Source: Planctomycetota bacterium
GTDB lineage: Bacteria > Planctomycetota > Planctomycetia > Planctomycetales > Planctomycetaceae
Direction of reading: 5' to 3'
DNA: 8,802 nucleotides
NCBI GenBank assembly: GCA_023429275.1
Contig: JAEYWB010000418.1
Location: 1-8,802 of the forward strand
Made by a program: the position numbers and the translations under genes. A model generated the notes under the pieces. That model searched no databases. It saw nothing but the letters and a program-made list of their open reading frames with translations, and was not told the origin of the DNA. Shown piece after piece: positions 1 to 6,366 of this stretch (positions are counted from its first letter, which is position 1; every line of letters begins with the position of its first letter).

Positions 1-1509
1 ATCATCCCCCGTCCGCGATACCGCGCTCCGAACGAGGAACAGGACTGCGATGAACGGCTGCGGCGACGGGCGGCTGAGGCGAACGATGTCCTGTGCGTCG
101 CCGGAACGGGCGAGCCCGCACCGCTCCGCGGCGTTCCCTCCCGGGAGCTCATGGTCAAAGTCGCGGTCCCGCTCGCGGCCGATGGACAAGTCCTCGGAGC
201 GATCGTGCTCCGCGGACTCTCACCGGGGAGGGACCCACAGCGACTCACCGAGATCCTGGTCTGTGCAGGTCGGCAGATCGCCCGCCGGATTGCACATGAA
301 CGGTCGATCGCGGCCCTCGCGGAGCGGGAAACGGCCCTCCGCCAAAGCCGCAAGGTCGAGGCGATCGGGATGCTTGCCGGGGGAATCGTCCATGACTTCA
401 ACAACCTCCTGACGGTCGTCCTCGGGAACTGCGAGCTCGCGAGATTCAGCTCCGGCGGGGACACCCGCGTCACCCGGTTTATCGACGAGATCCAGATGGC
501 GGGGGAACGAGCCACCTCTCTCTCCCGGCAGCTCCTCGGTTTCTGCCGGCGCCGGGAGGTCGTTCCGCAGGTCCTCCCGCTCGGCGAGGCATTGCAGGCC
601 TTCCAGCCGATGCTGCAGCGGATCGTCGGCCAGGGAATAGCGGTCGAGATCAAGAACATCGATTCGGGGCTCGCCGTCCTGATCGACCCGGTCGAGATCG
701 AGCAGGTGCTGCTCAACGTGGCGTCAAACGCCCGCGATGCGATGCCCTCGGGGGGGCGGCTGACGCTCGCTACGCGCCCCGTCGTACTGGAGCTCCGCGA
801 CGTCGCCCGATATCCGAAGGCACGGCCGGGTGAGTTCCTCGAGCTGATCATCGCCGACACCGGTTGCGGAATGGACGAGGCAACCTGTCGTCGGCTGTTC
901 GAACCTTTCTTCACCACGAAGAAGGAAGGACATGGAACGGGCCTGGGGCTCTCGACCGTGTCGGATATCGTCGAGCGGGCCGGTGGGACGATCGCCCTCG
1001 AAAGCAAACCGGGCGTCGGCACGACGTTTCGTATCGCACTCCCGAAGGTCGCTGGCGGAATCATTCCCCGGCAGGTCGATGCCGCCCCGGCCGAGAGTCC
1101 GCGGGGAACGGAGACGATCCTGCTGGTCGAGGATGAAGAGGCCCTCCGAAGTCTCGCGACGGAGATCCTGTCCGTTCACGGATACAAGGTCCATGCTTTC
1201 TCCCGTGCAGAAGAGGCCTCTCAATTCGTGAAATCGACCGGAGGAAAGGGAGCCGTCCGCGGAAACAATTCTATCGATCTCCTGGTGACCGACCTGATGA
1301 TGCCCGGACAGTCCGGGGACCGTCTCGCGGAAGAGGTCCGGCAGCAGCTGCCCCGGCTGCCGGTCCTGTTCGTGTCAGGGAACCACGATCTTCTGGAAAC
1401 CGTCGGTCAGCAGTTCGCCGGGCCAGCGGAGACACTGCGAAAGCCCTATGCCAGCGACTCGCTCGCGAGAGGGGTTCGCGGGATCCTGGACGCCGTCGTG
1501 GCCCGATGA
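1..1509 (+). CDS. Hybrid sensor histidine kinase with C-terminal receiver domain (5' end missing)
   Basis: The frame is open from base 1 to the TGA at 1507-1509, so the gene starts before the window; the internal ATG at 151 falls inside a domain and is not the start. Numbering the 502 visible codons from 1, residues about 50-95 resemble the end of a GAF-type sensor fold (VAVPLAADGQVLGAIVL), followed by a helical linker. HisKA follows, with phospho-accepting His131 in GGIVHDFNNLL. HATPase_c comes next, with an N box around Asn243 (NVASNARDAM), a G1 box DTGCGM (286-291), an F box LFEPFFTTK (299-307) and a G2 box GHGTGLGLS (310-318). A receiver domain occupies about 371-500, with acidic pocket residues in VEDEE (376-380), phospho-accepting Asp431 in VTDLMMP, Ser459 and Lys481 in RKPY. 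All catalytic residues are present, so it should autophosphorylate on His and pass phosphate to its own or another receiver. No transmembrane segment is visible in this part. The signal and target are unknown, and no partner regulator lies in the window. Confidence 0.93.
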   Translation: MIPRPRYRAPNEEQDCDERLRRRAAEANDVLCVAGTGEPAPLRGVPSRELMVKVAVPLAADGQVLGAIVLRGLSPGRDPQRLTEILVCAGRQIARRIAHERSIAALAERETALRQSRKVEAIGMLAGGIVHDFNNLLTVVLGNCELARFSSGGDTRVTRFIDEIQMAGERATSLSRQLLGFCRRREVVPQVLPLGEALQAFQPMLQRIVGQGIAVEIKNIDSGLAVLIDPVEIEQVLLNVASNARDAMPSGGRLTLATRPVVLELRDVARYPKARPGEFLELIIADTGCGMDEATCRRLFEPFFTTKKEGHGTGLGLSTVSDIVERAGGTIALESKPGVGTTFRIALPKVAGGIIPRQVDAAPAESPRGTETILLVEDEEALRSLATEILSVHGYKVHAFSRAEEASQFVKSTGGKGAVRGNNSIDLLVTDLMMPGQSGDRLAEEVRQQLPRLPVLFVSGNHDLLETVGQQFAGPAETLRKPYASDSLARGVRGILDAVVAR

Positions 1510-1524
1510 GATCTCAAAGAGATC
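1510..1524 (+). terminator. Short hairpin right after the kinase stop codon
   Basis: GATCTC-AAA-GAGATC forms a perfect 6-bp inverted repeat starting one base after the TGA of the kinase gene. There is no T-run after it and the stem is short, so an intrinsic terminator is only possible. It may simply be a chance palindrome; the related string TGAGATCTC recurs near 1582. Confidence 0.2.
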
Positions 1525-2054
1525 GGTGCATCCCCCCGGAAGAGACTGCTGCTTTGCGGCGGCGCAATGGTGAAACGCGGTGAGATCTCTCGGTGCCTCT
1601 GGGGCCAGGCTCGAGCTCCGCTTGCGAGTCGCGGCGAAGAAGCTGCTTCAGGACCTCTTCTTCCCACAGACATCTCAGAGGGCTCTCTGTCATCTCTGTC
1701 GCGACTTCGTGTCGTGGCCGATCGATCGGCAGAATTGCGTTCCTGGAAAGTTCTCCAACCGGGCGCCGAATGTCGATTCGACGGTTCATCGTCCGCCCGG
1801 ACTGGCAGACGCCTCCGCCCGACTCCGCGCGGAGTGGTTGCGGACGACTGAACGAATGGACGGGAATTCCGGGGTCCGCAGACTTGCGCTCGCGCGCGCC
1901 CGCGAGAGACAACCCGAAAACTCGTCCGTCCGTCCGTTCATCCGGCTTCGTCGATGCGGCCGGAGAGCTGCTCCAGAGCCCCGACCTCTGTGTCGAAGTG
2001 GCGAATCCTGTCGCGACCGATCGACCGACAGACCTTTGGGTTTTGAAATGGCTT
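1510..2054. other. Intergenic stretch without a convincing gene
   Basis: Several frames stay open here on both strands, but their translations are rich in Arg, Ser and Pro, show no domain-like pattern and have no ribosome binding site, as expected of open frames in GC-rich non-coding DNA. Visible landmarks are the hairpin at 1510-1524, a repeated string (TGAGATCTC then CGGTGC) near 1507-1528 and 1582-1596, a CTCTGTC doublet near 1683-1700, a 14-bp perfect palindrome GCCGATCGATCGGC at 1717-1730 and a short CGTC tandem at 1923-1934. No tRNA, CRISPR or insertion-sequence structure was seen. Confidence 0.55.
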
Positions 2055-2360
2055 CTATATGGAACTGTTTTCGTCGGCCGCGCGGGGGCGAAGCCCAAGA
2101 AACCAGGTCAGCAGGCATCCCGCTCCGCAGACCCCAGCCAGCATCGCAACCGGCAGCAGGACGAAACCGTGCCTCACAGACTGTGAGACCCGTCGAACCG
2201 CCTGCCGGTTGACGAGTTGCGTTCGCGGCTGTCGGACCGCGTCCCGATACGTTCGCGTGAGACCCCGAATCGGACGAAGGACGCCGAAGAGCGGCACTGC
2301 CATGGCGATGACGATCAACGCCGCTCCGACGATCGGAAGCAGGGCAGTTCGGTAGCGCAT
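2055..2360 (-). CDS. Small two-transmembrane protein, unknown function
   Basis: This reads as a 101-residue protein from the ATG whose complement is at 2358-2360. A longer start at 2423 is possible, but it adds 21 charged residues ahead of the first membrane segment and is less likely. Two hydrophobic stretches are plain: residues about 6-28 (ALLPIVGAALIVIAMAVPLF) and about 71-90 (FVLLPVAMLAGVCGAGCLL). They are joined by a basic loop rich in Arg and Gln, and the tail is short and acidic (ADENSSI). Codons are mostly G- or C-ending, matching the neighbouring real genes. No Shine-Dalgarno sequence is strong; GGA lies about 6 bases before the ATG. The gene converges on the kinase and is divergent from the LptD-like gene. 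I do not recognise the family. The hydrophobic pattern and codon use support a real gene, though a chance open frame is not excluded. Confidence 0.6.
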   Translation of the reverse strand: MRYRTALLPIVGAALIVIAMAVPLFGVLRPIRGLTRTYRDAVRQPRTQLVNRQAVRRVSQSVRHGFVLLPVAMLAGVCGAGCLLTWFLGLRPRAADENSSI

Positions 2361-2396
2361 GATCGATCCGTCGTGAAGGAAAAAACCCGATCGATC
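2361..2396 (-). repeat. Paired GATCGATC palindromes just upstream of the small membrane gene
   Basis: GATCGATC occurs at 2361-2368 and again at 2389-2396, separated by 20 bases that include an A-run on the plus strand. In the minus-strand transcript the two copies can pair and would place the weak ribosome binding site (GGA) at the foot of the stem, directly before the ATG. The same 8-mer also lies in the palindrome at 1717-1730. A regulatory role is speculation. Confidence 0.3.
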
Positions 2397-2543
2397 GTCT
2401 CTTCCCCGGGTGACCATCCGCAACTGGCAATCGCCGCAAAGGGCCCGTCGGGCCAGCCGTCGGTCGGTGGTGTCTTTGGGGATGGTCTGTATCGCCTTGC
2501 GGGGTAACGACTTGCGTCGGTGATTCGTCGCCGGACACCCGTA

Positions 2544-2573
2544 TTGACCCTCAAAATCGGCCGGTCGTATAGT
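2544..2573 (+). promoter_or_regulatory. Sigma-70-like promoter for the LptD-like gene
   Basis: TTGACC at 2544-2549 and TATAGT at 2568-2573 are separated by 18 bases. Each hexamer matches the housekeeping consensus at five of six positions. Transcription would begin near 2580, giving a leader of about 40 bases before the ATG at 2621 or about 140 bases before the alternative TTG at 2723. The position between two divergent genes fits. This is a sequence match only. Confidence 0.6.
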
Positions 2574-2620
2574 CCCGCTCCCATATCGGACCTTCGGGAT
2601 TTCCCGTCATCGAAGGTCTC

Positions 2621-5600
2621 ATGCCCTCCTCGTCGGCGGGCCGGTGGTCGTCACAACCCTCCGGCTCTCACCGACATCGGAAACTTCCCCTTCCCTCCCT
2701 GACTTACCCGAGACCCACTCGCTTGCCGCGTCTTCGTCGCAGCAACTTGTGTCTGATGGTCTGTGCCGTCATCGCCTGCGCGACGACGGCCCGGGGGGAG
2801 CCGCGCACACCTCTTCTTCGCCTCGGCTCGAATCCACCAGCTGCAGCAGGCCACTCTGCGGCCACCCCGCCGGTCCGGGCGCCGATCGGTCATCAGATCG
2901 TTCCCGCCGAGTTCCAGGAGGTCCCTGCGACACGGCCGAGCGATCCGATTGACCTGAAATCGGATCAGGCCTGGGCCTGGGAATATCAGGGGGCAGGTGG
3001 GACCGCGCAGGAGAACGCCCTCTACCTCGGGGGCCGGTGCTCGATCACGCAGGGGCGGCTGAAGCTCTCGGCCAACGAGATGGTCGTCCTGAAGGAGCCG
3101 TCGCCGACGGAAGGTGAGCAGCGGTACTTCGTCTACATGGAAGGGGATGTCGTCATCGAGCGCCCCCAGTCGCGCGATGTCCATCCGTTTGCTTCGATCA
3201 CGCTCGTCACGACCGTCGATCCTGTCATCTCGAAGAAGAACCTGACGTACGCCTCGATGGAGGAACGGGAGATCTTCAAGCGGGCACTTGCGAACCGCCG
3301 CCGCGAGCGTGATGCCATCGAACTCGCCCAGTTCACGTCGCCGTCAGGGTCAGCCGTCGGACCGGGGATGCCCGCCTCTCCCGGCTTTGCCGTGCCGGGC
3401 GCTCCGGGCCCCGGCGGTCAGGGTTCGAGCCAGATTCCGCTGCTGATCGGTCCAGGCCCGCAGCAGCACGTCACGATCAACCCGCGGACAATCGGGCAGG
3501 ATCCGGTCATCCGCGGCGGCATCAATCCGAACACCGCCCCTCCGGAGTACGTCGTGACGGTGACCCGCGGGGTCAACATCGTCGTCGACAACGTCCCGAT
3601 CAACGCGGGAGGCCAGAAGATCTACACGCGGATCGACCTGACCGCCGACCGGGCGGTGATCTGGACCGATGCCAACCGTCTCGATGCGATCGGGGCGGGG
3701 TTCGACATCGACGAGAACACCCCCTTCCAAGTCTATCTCGAAGGGAACATCGTCATCCGACAGGGGACGAACGTCGTCCAGGCGTCGAACGCCTTCTATG
3801 ACATCCGCGAGCGGCGCGGCCTGTTCATGAACGCCGACGTCCGGACCTATGTCCCCGAGTACGACGCCACCCTCCGCGTGCGGGCCGACACGCTCCGGCA
3901 GTCGTCGGAGAACAAGTTTCACGCGCAGAACGCATTCGTCACGACGAGCGAGTTCGGCCAGCCGGGGTATCGCATCCAGGCGAGTGACATCTTCGTCGAC
4001 AACGAGCCGAACCCGTTCGCGACTGGTCCGACAGCCCCCTATGTCACGGCGGTCAATCCGCGGGCCTACATCGAGAACGTGCCGGTCCTCGGCCTTCCCT
4101 ACATCAGTGGTCCGGCGGATGAGAGCCTGATCCCGATCCGCCGCGCGACGGTCGGAAGCGACAGCATCAACGGCGTGTCGATCGAGACCCTCTGGAACCT
4201 TCCCACCCTGTTCGGCCTCGACCTCAACGACGGGGTCGACCTGAACCTCGAGCTCGATGGCTATACCGAACGAGGCCCCGCGATCGGGACCCGGCTCGAC
4301 TACGACCAGTCGATCAACGTCTTCGGCGTGCCGTCGCGAATCCGTGGCGATGGCCGCCTGCGGTACATCTACGATGAGGGGCTCGACAACCTCGGCCTCG
4401 ACCGCCGCGCCTTGACGTTCCCGAACGCCAACCGCGGACGAGCCGACTGGATCCAGCGGATCGAGATGCCGACCGGAACGTCGCTGACCACCGAGCTCGG
4501 CTACGTCTTCAATGACGACCGCAACTTCCGCGAGCAGTGGTACGAAAGCGAGTACGACACCGGCAAAGACAAGGAGACGATGGCGCAGCTCGCGCACCAG
4601 TACGACAACCTGACCGCCTCGATCATGGTCCGGGACCGGCTCAACAACATCTTCGACCAGACCTCCTGGTTGCCGAAGGCTGACCTGACCTACCTCGGCC
4701 AGCCTCTCCTCGGGGATCTGCTCAACTGGAGCTCCCACACCTCCGTTGGCTACGGACACATCAAGCCCGCCAATCCGCCGACGAATCCCAACGACGTCTT
4801 CACGCCGCTGCCCTACTTCCCGGAGGTCGAAGGGCTTGTGGCGATGACCCGGCACGAGCTGAGCCTCCCCTTCAACGTCGGGCCGGCGAAGGTCGTCCCG
4901 TACGCGGTGGGCGAGGCGGCCTACTGGGAAGAAGGGATGACCGGCGACAGCATCGACCGGTTCTACGGCAGCCTCGGCATCCGGGCGAGCATCGAGTTCT
5001 GGCGGGCCTTCCCGCAGGTGCAGAGCCGGATCCTCGGCCTCAACGGCCTCGCTCACAAGATGGTGTTCGATGTCGACTACTCCTACTCGGAGGCCTCCCG
5101 CAGCATCGGGTCGATCGCCCAGTACAACGAGTTCGACGAGGACGCCCAGGAGCGTTTCCGCGAGCGGATGGTCATCAACTCGTTCGGCGGGGCGCTCCCG
5201 GCCTTCGCCGATCCCCGATCGTACGCGATCCGCTCGGGACTCCAGCGGTCGGTCACGGCAATGGCTCCTGAACTCGTCGACGACCTGCACGTCGCCACGT
5301 TCGGCTGGCGGCACCGGTGGCAGACGAAAGTCGGCTCCCCGGCCGGCCCGCGGACGAAGGACTGGATGACTCTCGATCTCGAGATGTCGGTCTTCCCGAA
5401 CGCCAACCGCGACAACTTCGGCGAAACGCTCGGCCTGATCTCCGGACAGTACGCCTGGTACGTCGGCGAACGGACGAGCATCCACGCGAACGGCATCTTC
5501 GATCCGTTCACGGGCGGACAGCGGGTCTGGAATGTCGGCGTCCTGAGCCAGCGGAGCACGCGGGGAAGCGTCTACGTCGGCTTCCGGCAGGTGGAAGTCG

Positions 5601-5881
5601 CGCAGGTCAGCACGCAGCTCCTCGTCGGCAGCCTCTCGTACCGGATGAGCGACAAGTGGGTCTCGACACTCGGCACCTCGTATGACGTGGCCGAGGGGAT
5701 CGACCGGGGCCAGACGGCGACCCTGACCCGGATCGGCGAATACATGCTGCTCCACATCGGGATGGGCTACGACCGGTCTCGTAACAACTTCGGAGTCGGC
5801 ATCTCGGTCGAGCCGAAGTTCGGCTCCTTCGCCCCCGGCTCCACCCAGCTCAGCTCCCTCCTGGGTATCCAGGGGTACTGA
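2621..5881 (+). CDS. LptD/OstA-like outer-membrane assembly protein
   Basis: This 1086-residue protein resembles LptD (OstA/Imp), the outer-membrane beta-barrel that inserts lipopolysaccharide at the cell surface; here the cargo is unknown. A hydrophobic stretch at about residues 43-57, after RLPRLRR, looks like an export signal. Two OstA-type beta segments follow, recognisable by VYMEGDVVIER (171-181) and VYLEGNIVIRQG (371-382). Between them lies a Gly/Pro-rich linker (about 240-310). An LptD-like motif PVLGLPYI at 488-495 leads into about 590 residues with alternating aromatic and polar residues, as in a large barrel. E. coli LptD is about 780 residues, so this one is long. The ATG at 2621 has GAAGG five bases ahead, but residues 1-34 look non-coding and put the signal far inside. 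A TTG at 2723 would give MPRLRRSNLCLMVCAVIAC and a normal signal peptide, so the true start may be there. VIAC would fit a lipobox. Transcription is probably from the promoter at 2544-2573. The LptD family call is firm as a fold type, less so as a function. Confidence 0.8.
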   Translation: MPSSSAGRWSSQPSGSHRHRKLPLPSLTYPRPTRLPRLRRSNLCLMVCAVIACATTARGEPRTPLLRLGSNPPAAAGHSAATPPVRAPIGHQIVPAEFQEVPATRPSDPIDLKSDQAWAWEYQGAGGTAQENALYLGGRCSITQGRLKLSANEMVVLKEPSPTEGEQRYFVYMEGDVVIERPQSRDVHPFASITLVTTVDPVISKKNLTYASMEEREIFKRALANRRRERDAIELAQFTSPSGSAVGPGMPASPGFAVPGAPGPGGQGSSQIPLLIGPGPQQHVTINPRTIGQDPVIRGGINPNTAPPEYVVTVTRGVNIVVDNVPINAGGQKIYTRIDLTADRAVIWTDANRLDAIGAGFDIDENTPFQVYLEGNIVIRQGTNVVQASNAFYDIRERRGLFMNADVRTYVPEYDATLRVRADTLRQSSENKFHAQNAFVTTSEFGQPGYRIQASDIFVDNEPNPFATGPTAPYVTAVNPRAYIENVPVLGLPYISGPADESLIPIRRATVGSDSINGVSIETLWNLPTLFGLDLNDGVDLNLELDGYTERGPAIGTRLDYDQSINVFGVPSRIRGDGRLRYIYDEGLDNLGLDRRALTFPNANRGRADWIQRIEMPTGTSLTTELGYVFNDDRNFREQWYESEYDTGKDKETMAQLAHQYDNLTASIMVRDRLNNIFDQTSWLPKADLTYLGQPLLGDLLNWSSHTSVGYGHIKPANPPTNPNDVFTPLPYFPEVEGLVAMTRHELSLPFNVGPAKVVPYAVGEAAYWEEGMTGDSIDRFYGSLGIRASIEFWRAFPQVQSRILGLNGLAHKMVFDVDYSYSEASRSIGSIAQYNEFDEDAQERFRERMVINSFGGALPAFADPRSYAIRSGLQRSVTAMAPELVDDLHVATFGWRHRWQTKVGSPAGPRTKDWMTLDLEMSVFPNANRDNFGETLGLISGQYAWYVGERTSIHANGIFDPFTGGQRVWNVGVLSQRSTRGSVYVGFRQVEVAQVSTQLLVGSLSYRMSDKWVSTLGTSYDVAEGIDRGQTATLTRIGEYMLLHIGMGYDRSRNNFGVGISVEPKFGSFAPGSTQLSSLLGIQGY

Positions 5882-6033
5882 ACCGACCAACACGGCCAAA
5901 TATGGACCGCACGTCGAGACAGCTCCGCAAAGCGACGCAGCGAGCCCCGAGGACACTCTGTGACGGGGAAATCACGTGCTGAAGCTCGTCTCGAGATCCC
6001 CGCAAGTTGGCTCCGACACTGCAGATTTCCAGC

Positions 6034-6053
6034 GATGCAGGCTCCCTTGCATC
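6034..6053 (+). terminator. Hairpin downstream of the LptD-like gene, possible terminator
   Basis: GATGCAGG-CTCC-CCTTGCATC-type pairing gives an 8-bp stem (one G-T pair) closing a 4-base loop, about 150 bases after the stop codon. A T-rich patch (TTATTTTTCC) follows only at 6072-6081, too far away for a classical intrinsic terminator. It may act with Rho, or may be unrelated to termination. Confidence 0.3.
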
Positions 6054-6112
6054 ATCCGGTTCGACTCGCCATTATTTTTCCTTCCCGATCCAACCCGCGG
6101 CGACCGCCAAGC

Positions 6113-6139
6113 GGCTGTCGTGACTCGTTCACGACAGTC
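6113..6139. repeat. Perfect 9-bp inverted repeat upstream of the tRNA
   Basis: CTGTCGTGA (6115-6123) and TCACGACAG (6129-6137) are exact inverted copies around a 5-base loop CTCGT. Outer G-T and G-C pairs extend the stem to 11 bp. It ends 32 bases before the tRNA, with no T-run on either strand. It could be a terminator without a U-tract, a dyad operator, or a structure in the tRNA precursor leader. Confidence 0.45.
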
Positions 6140-6171
6140 CTTCGAGGCCGTCGAACGGGAAAGACGTGGAT

Positions 6172-6245
<74 letters not shown>

Positions 6246-6282
6246 CTGACATAACTCTGGCCGAACGCACGACTTAGCGTAC

Positions 6283-6314
6283 CTGCCCGTGTTGGGCAGA
6301 GCGGCTTGGAAGCC
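6283..6314. repeat. Two adjacent inverted repeats between tRNA and integrase
   Basis: CTGCCC (6283-6288) pairs with GGGCAG (6294-6299) around GTGTT. Three bases later, GGCTT (6303-6307) pairs with AAGCC (6310-6314). Their place between the attachment region and the integrase gene suits recombinase or accessory-factor binding, or termination of the tRNA transcript. Neither role is shown by the sequence alone. Confidence 0.4.
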
Positions 6315-6318
6315 TTGG

Positions 6319-6342
6319 AAAAGTGGTAGTTCTACCCCTTTT
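6319..6342 (+). terminator. Terminator-like hairpin before the integrase gene
   Basis: AAAAG-T-GGTAG at 6319-6329 is mirrored by CTACC-C-CTTTT at 6332-6342, a 10-pair stem with one internal mismatch. The downstream arm ends in a T-run, as in an A/T-flanked bidirectional terminator. It could end the tRNA transcript and separate it from the integrase gene, or form part of the attachment region. It ends 24 bases before the chosen integrase start. Confidence 0.45.
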
Positions 6343-6366
6343 CACAGGCGGCCAAGAATTCCGCCC

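Larger units (their letters stand above)
5882..6171. other. Intergenic stretch between the LptD-like gene and the tRNA
   Basis: This stretch holds two hairpins (6034-6053 and 6113-6139) and a weak promoter-like pair, TTGCAT at 6047-6052 with CATTAT at 6070-6075 (17-base spacing), which could drive the tRNA. Short open frames cross it on both strands; some run into the tRNA gene and none look like proteins. Confidence 0.5.

Noticed and set aside
724..1224. Minus-strand open frame of 166 codons inside the kinase gene
   Set aside because: It is antisense to the conserved ATPase and receiver domains, and its translation shows no recognisable pattern.
1923..1938. CGTC short tandem, considered as a microsatellite or CRISPR-like repeat
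   Set aside because: There are only three exact units and one imperfect unit, without spacers; too short to mean anything.
1514..2098. Minus-strand open frame of 194 codons in the gene-free stretch, and overlapping plus-strand frames of about 200 codons
   Set aside because: The translations are Arg/Ser/Pro-rich with no hydrophobic core or motif, lack ribosome binding sites and compete with each other in several frames over the same DNA, as in non-coding GC-rich sequence.
3350..5956. Open frame of 868 codons on the minus strand, antisense to the LptD-like gene
   Set aside because: It is the mirror frame of a GC-rich gene full of GTC/GAC/CTC codons, which leaves few antisense stops. Its translation is monotonously rich in Val, Asp, Arg and Glu with no domain pattern, while the plus frame has clear family motifs and a promoter.
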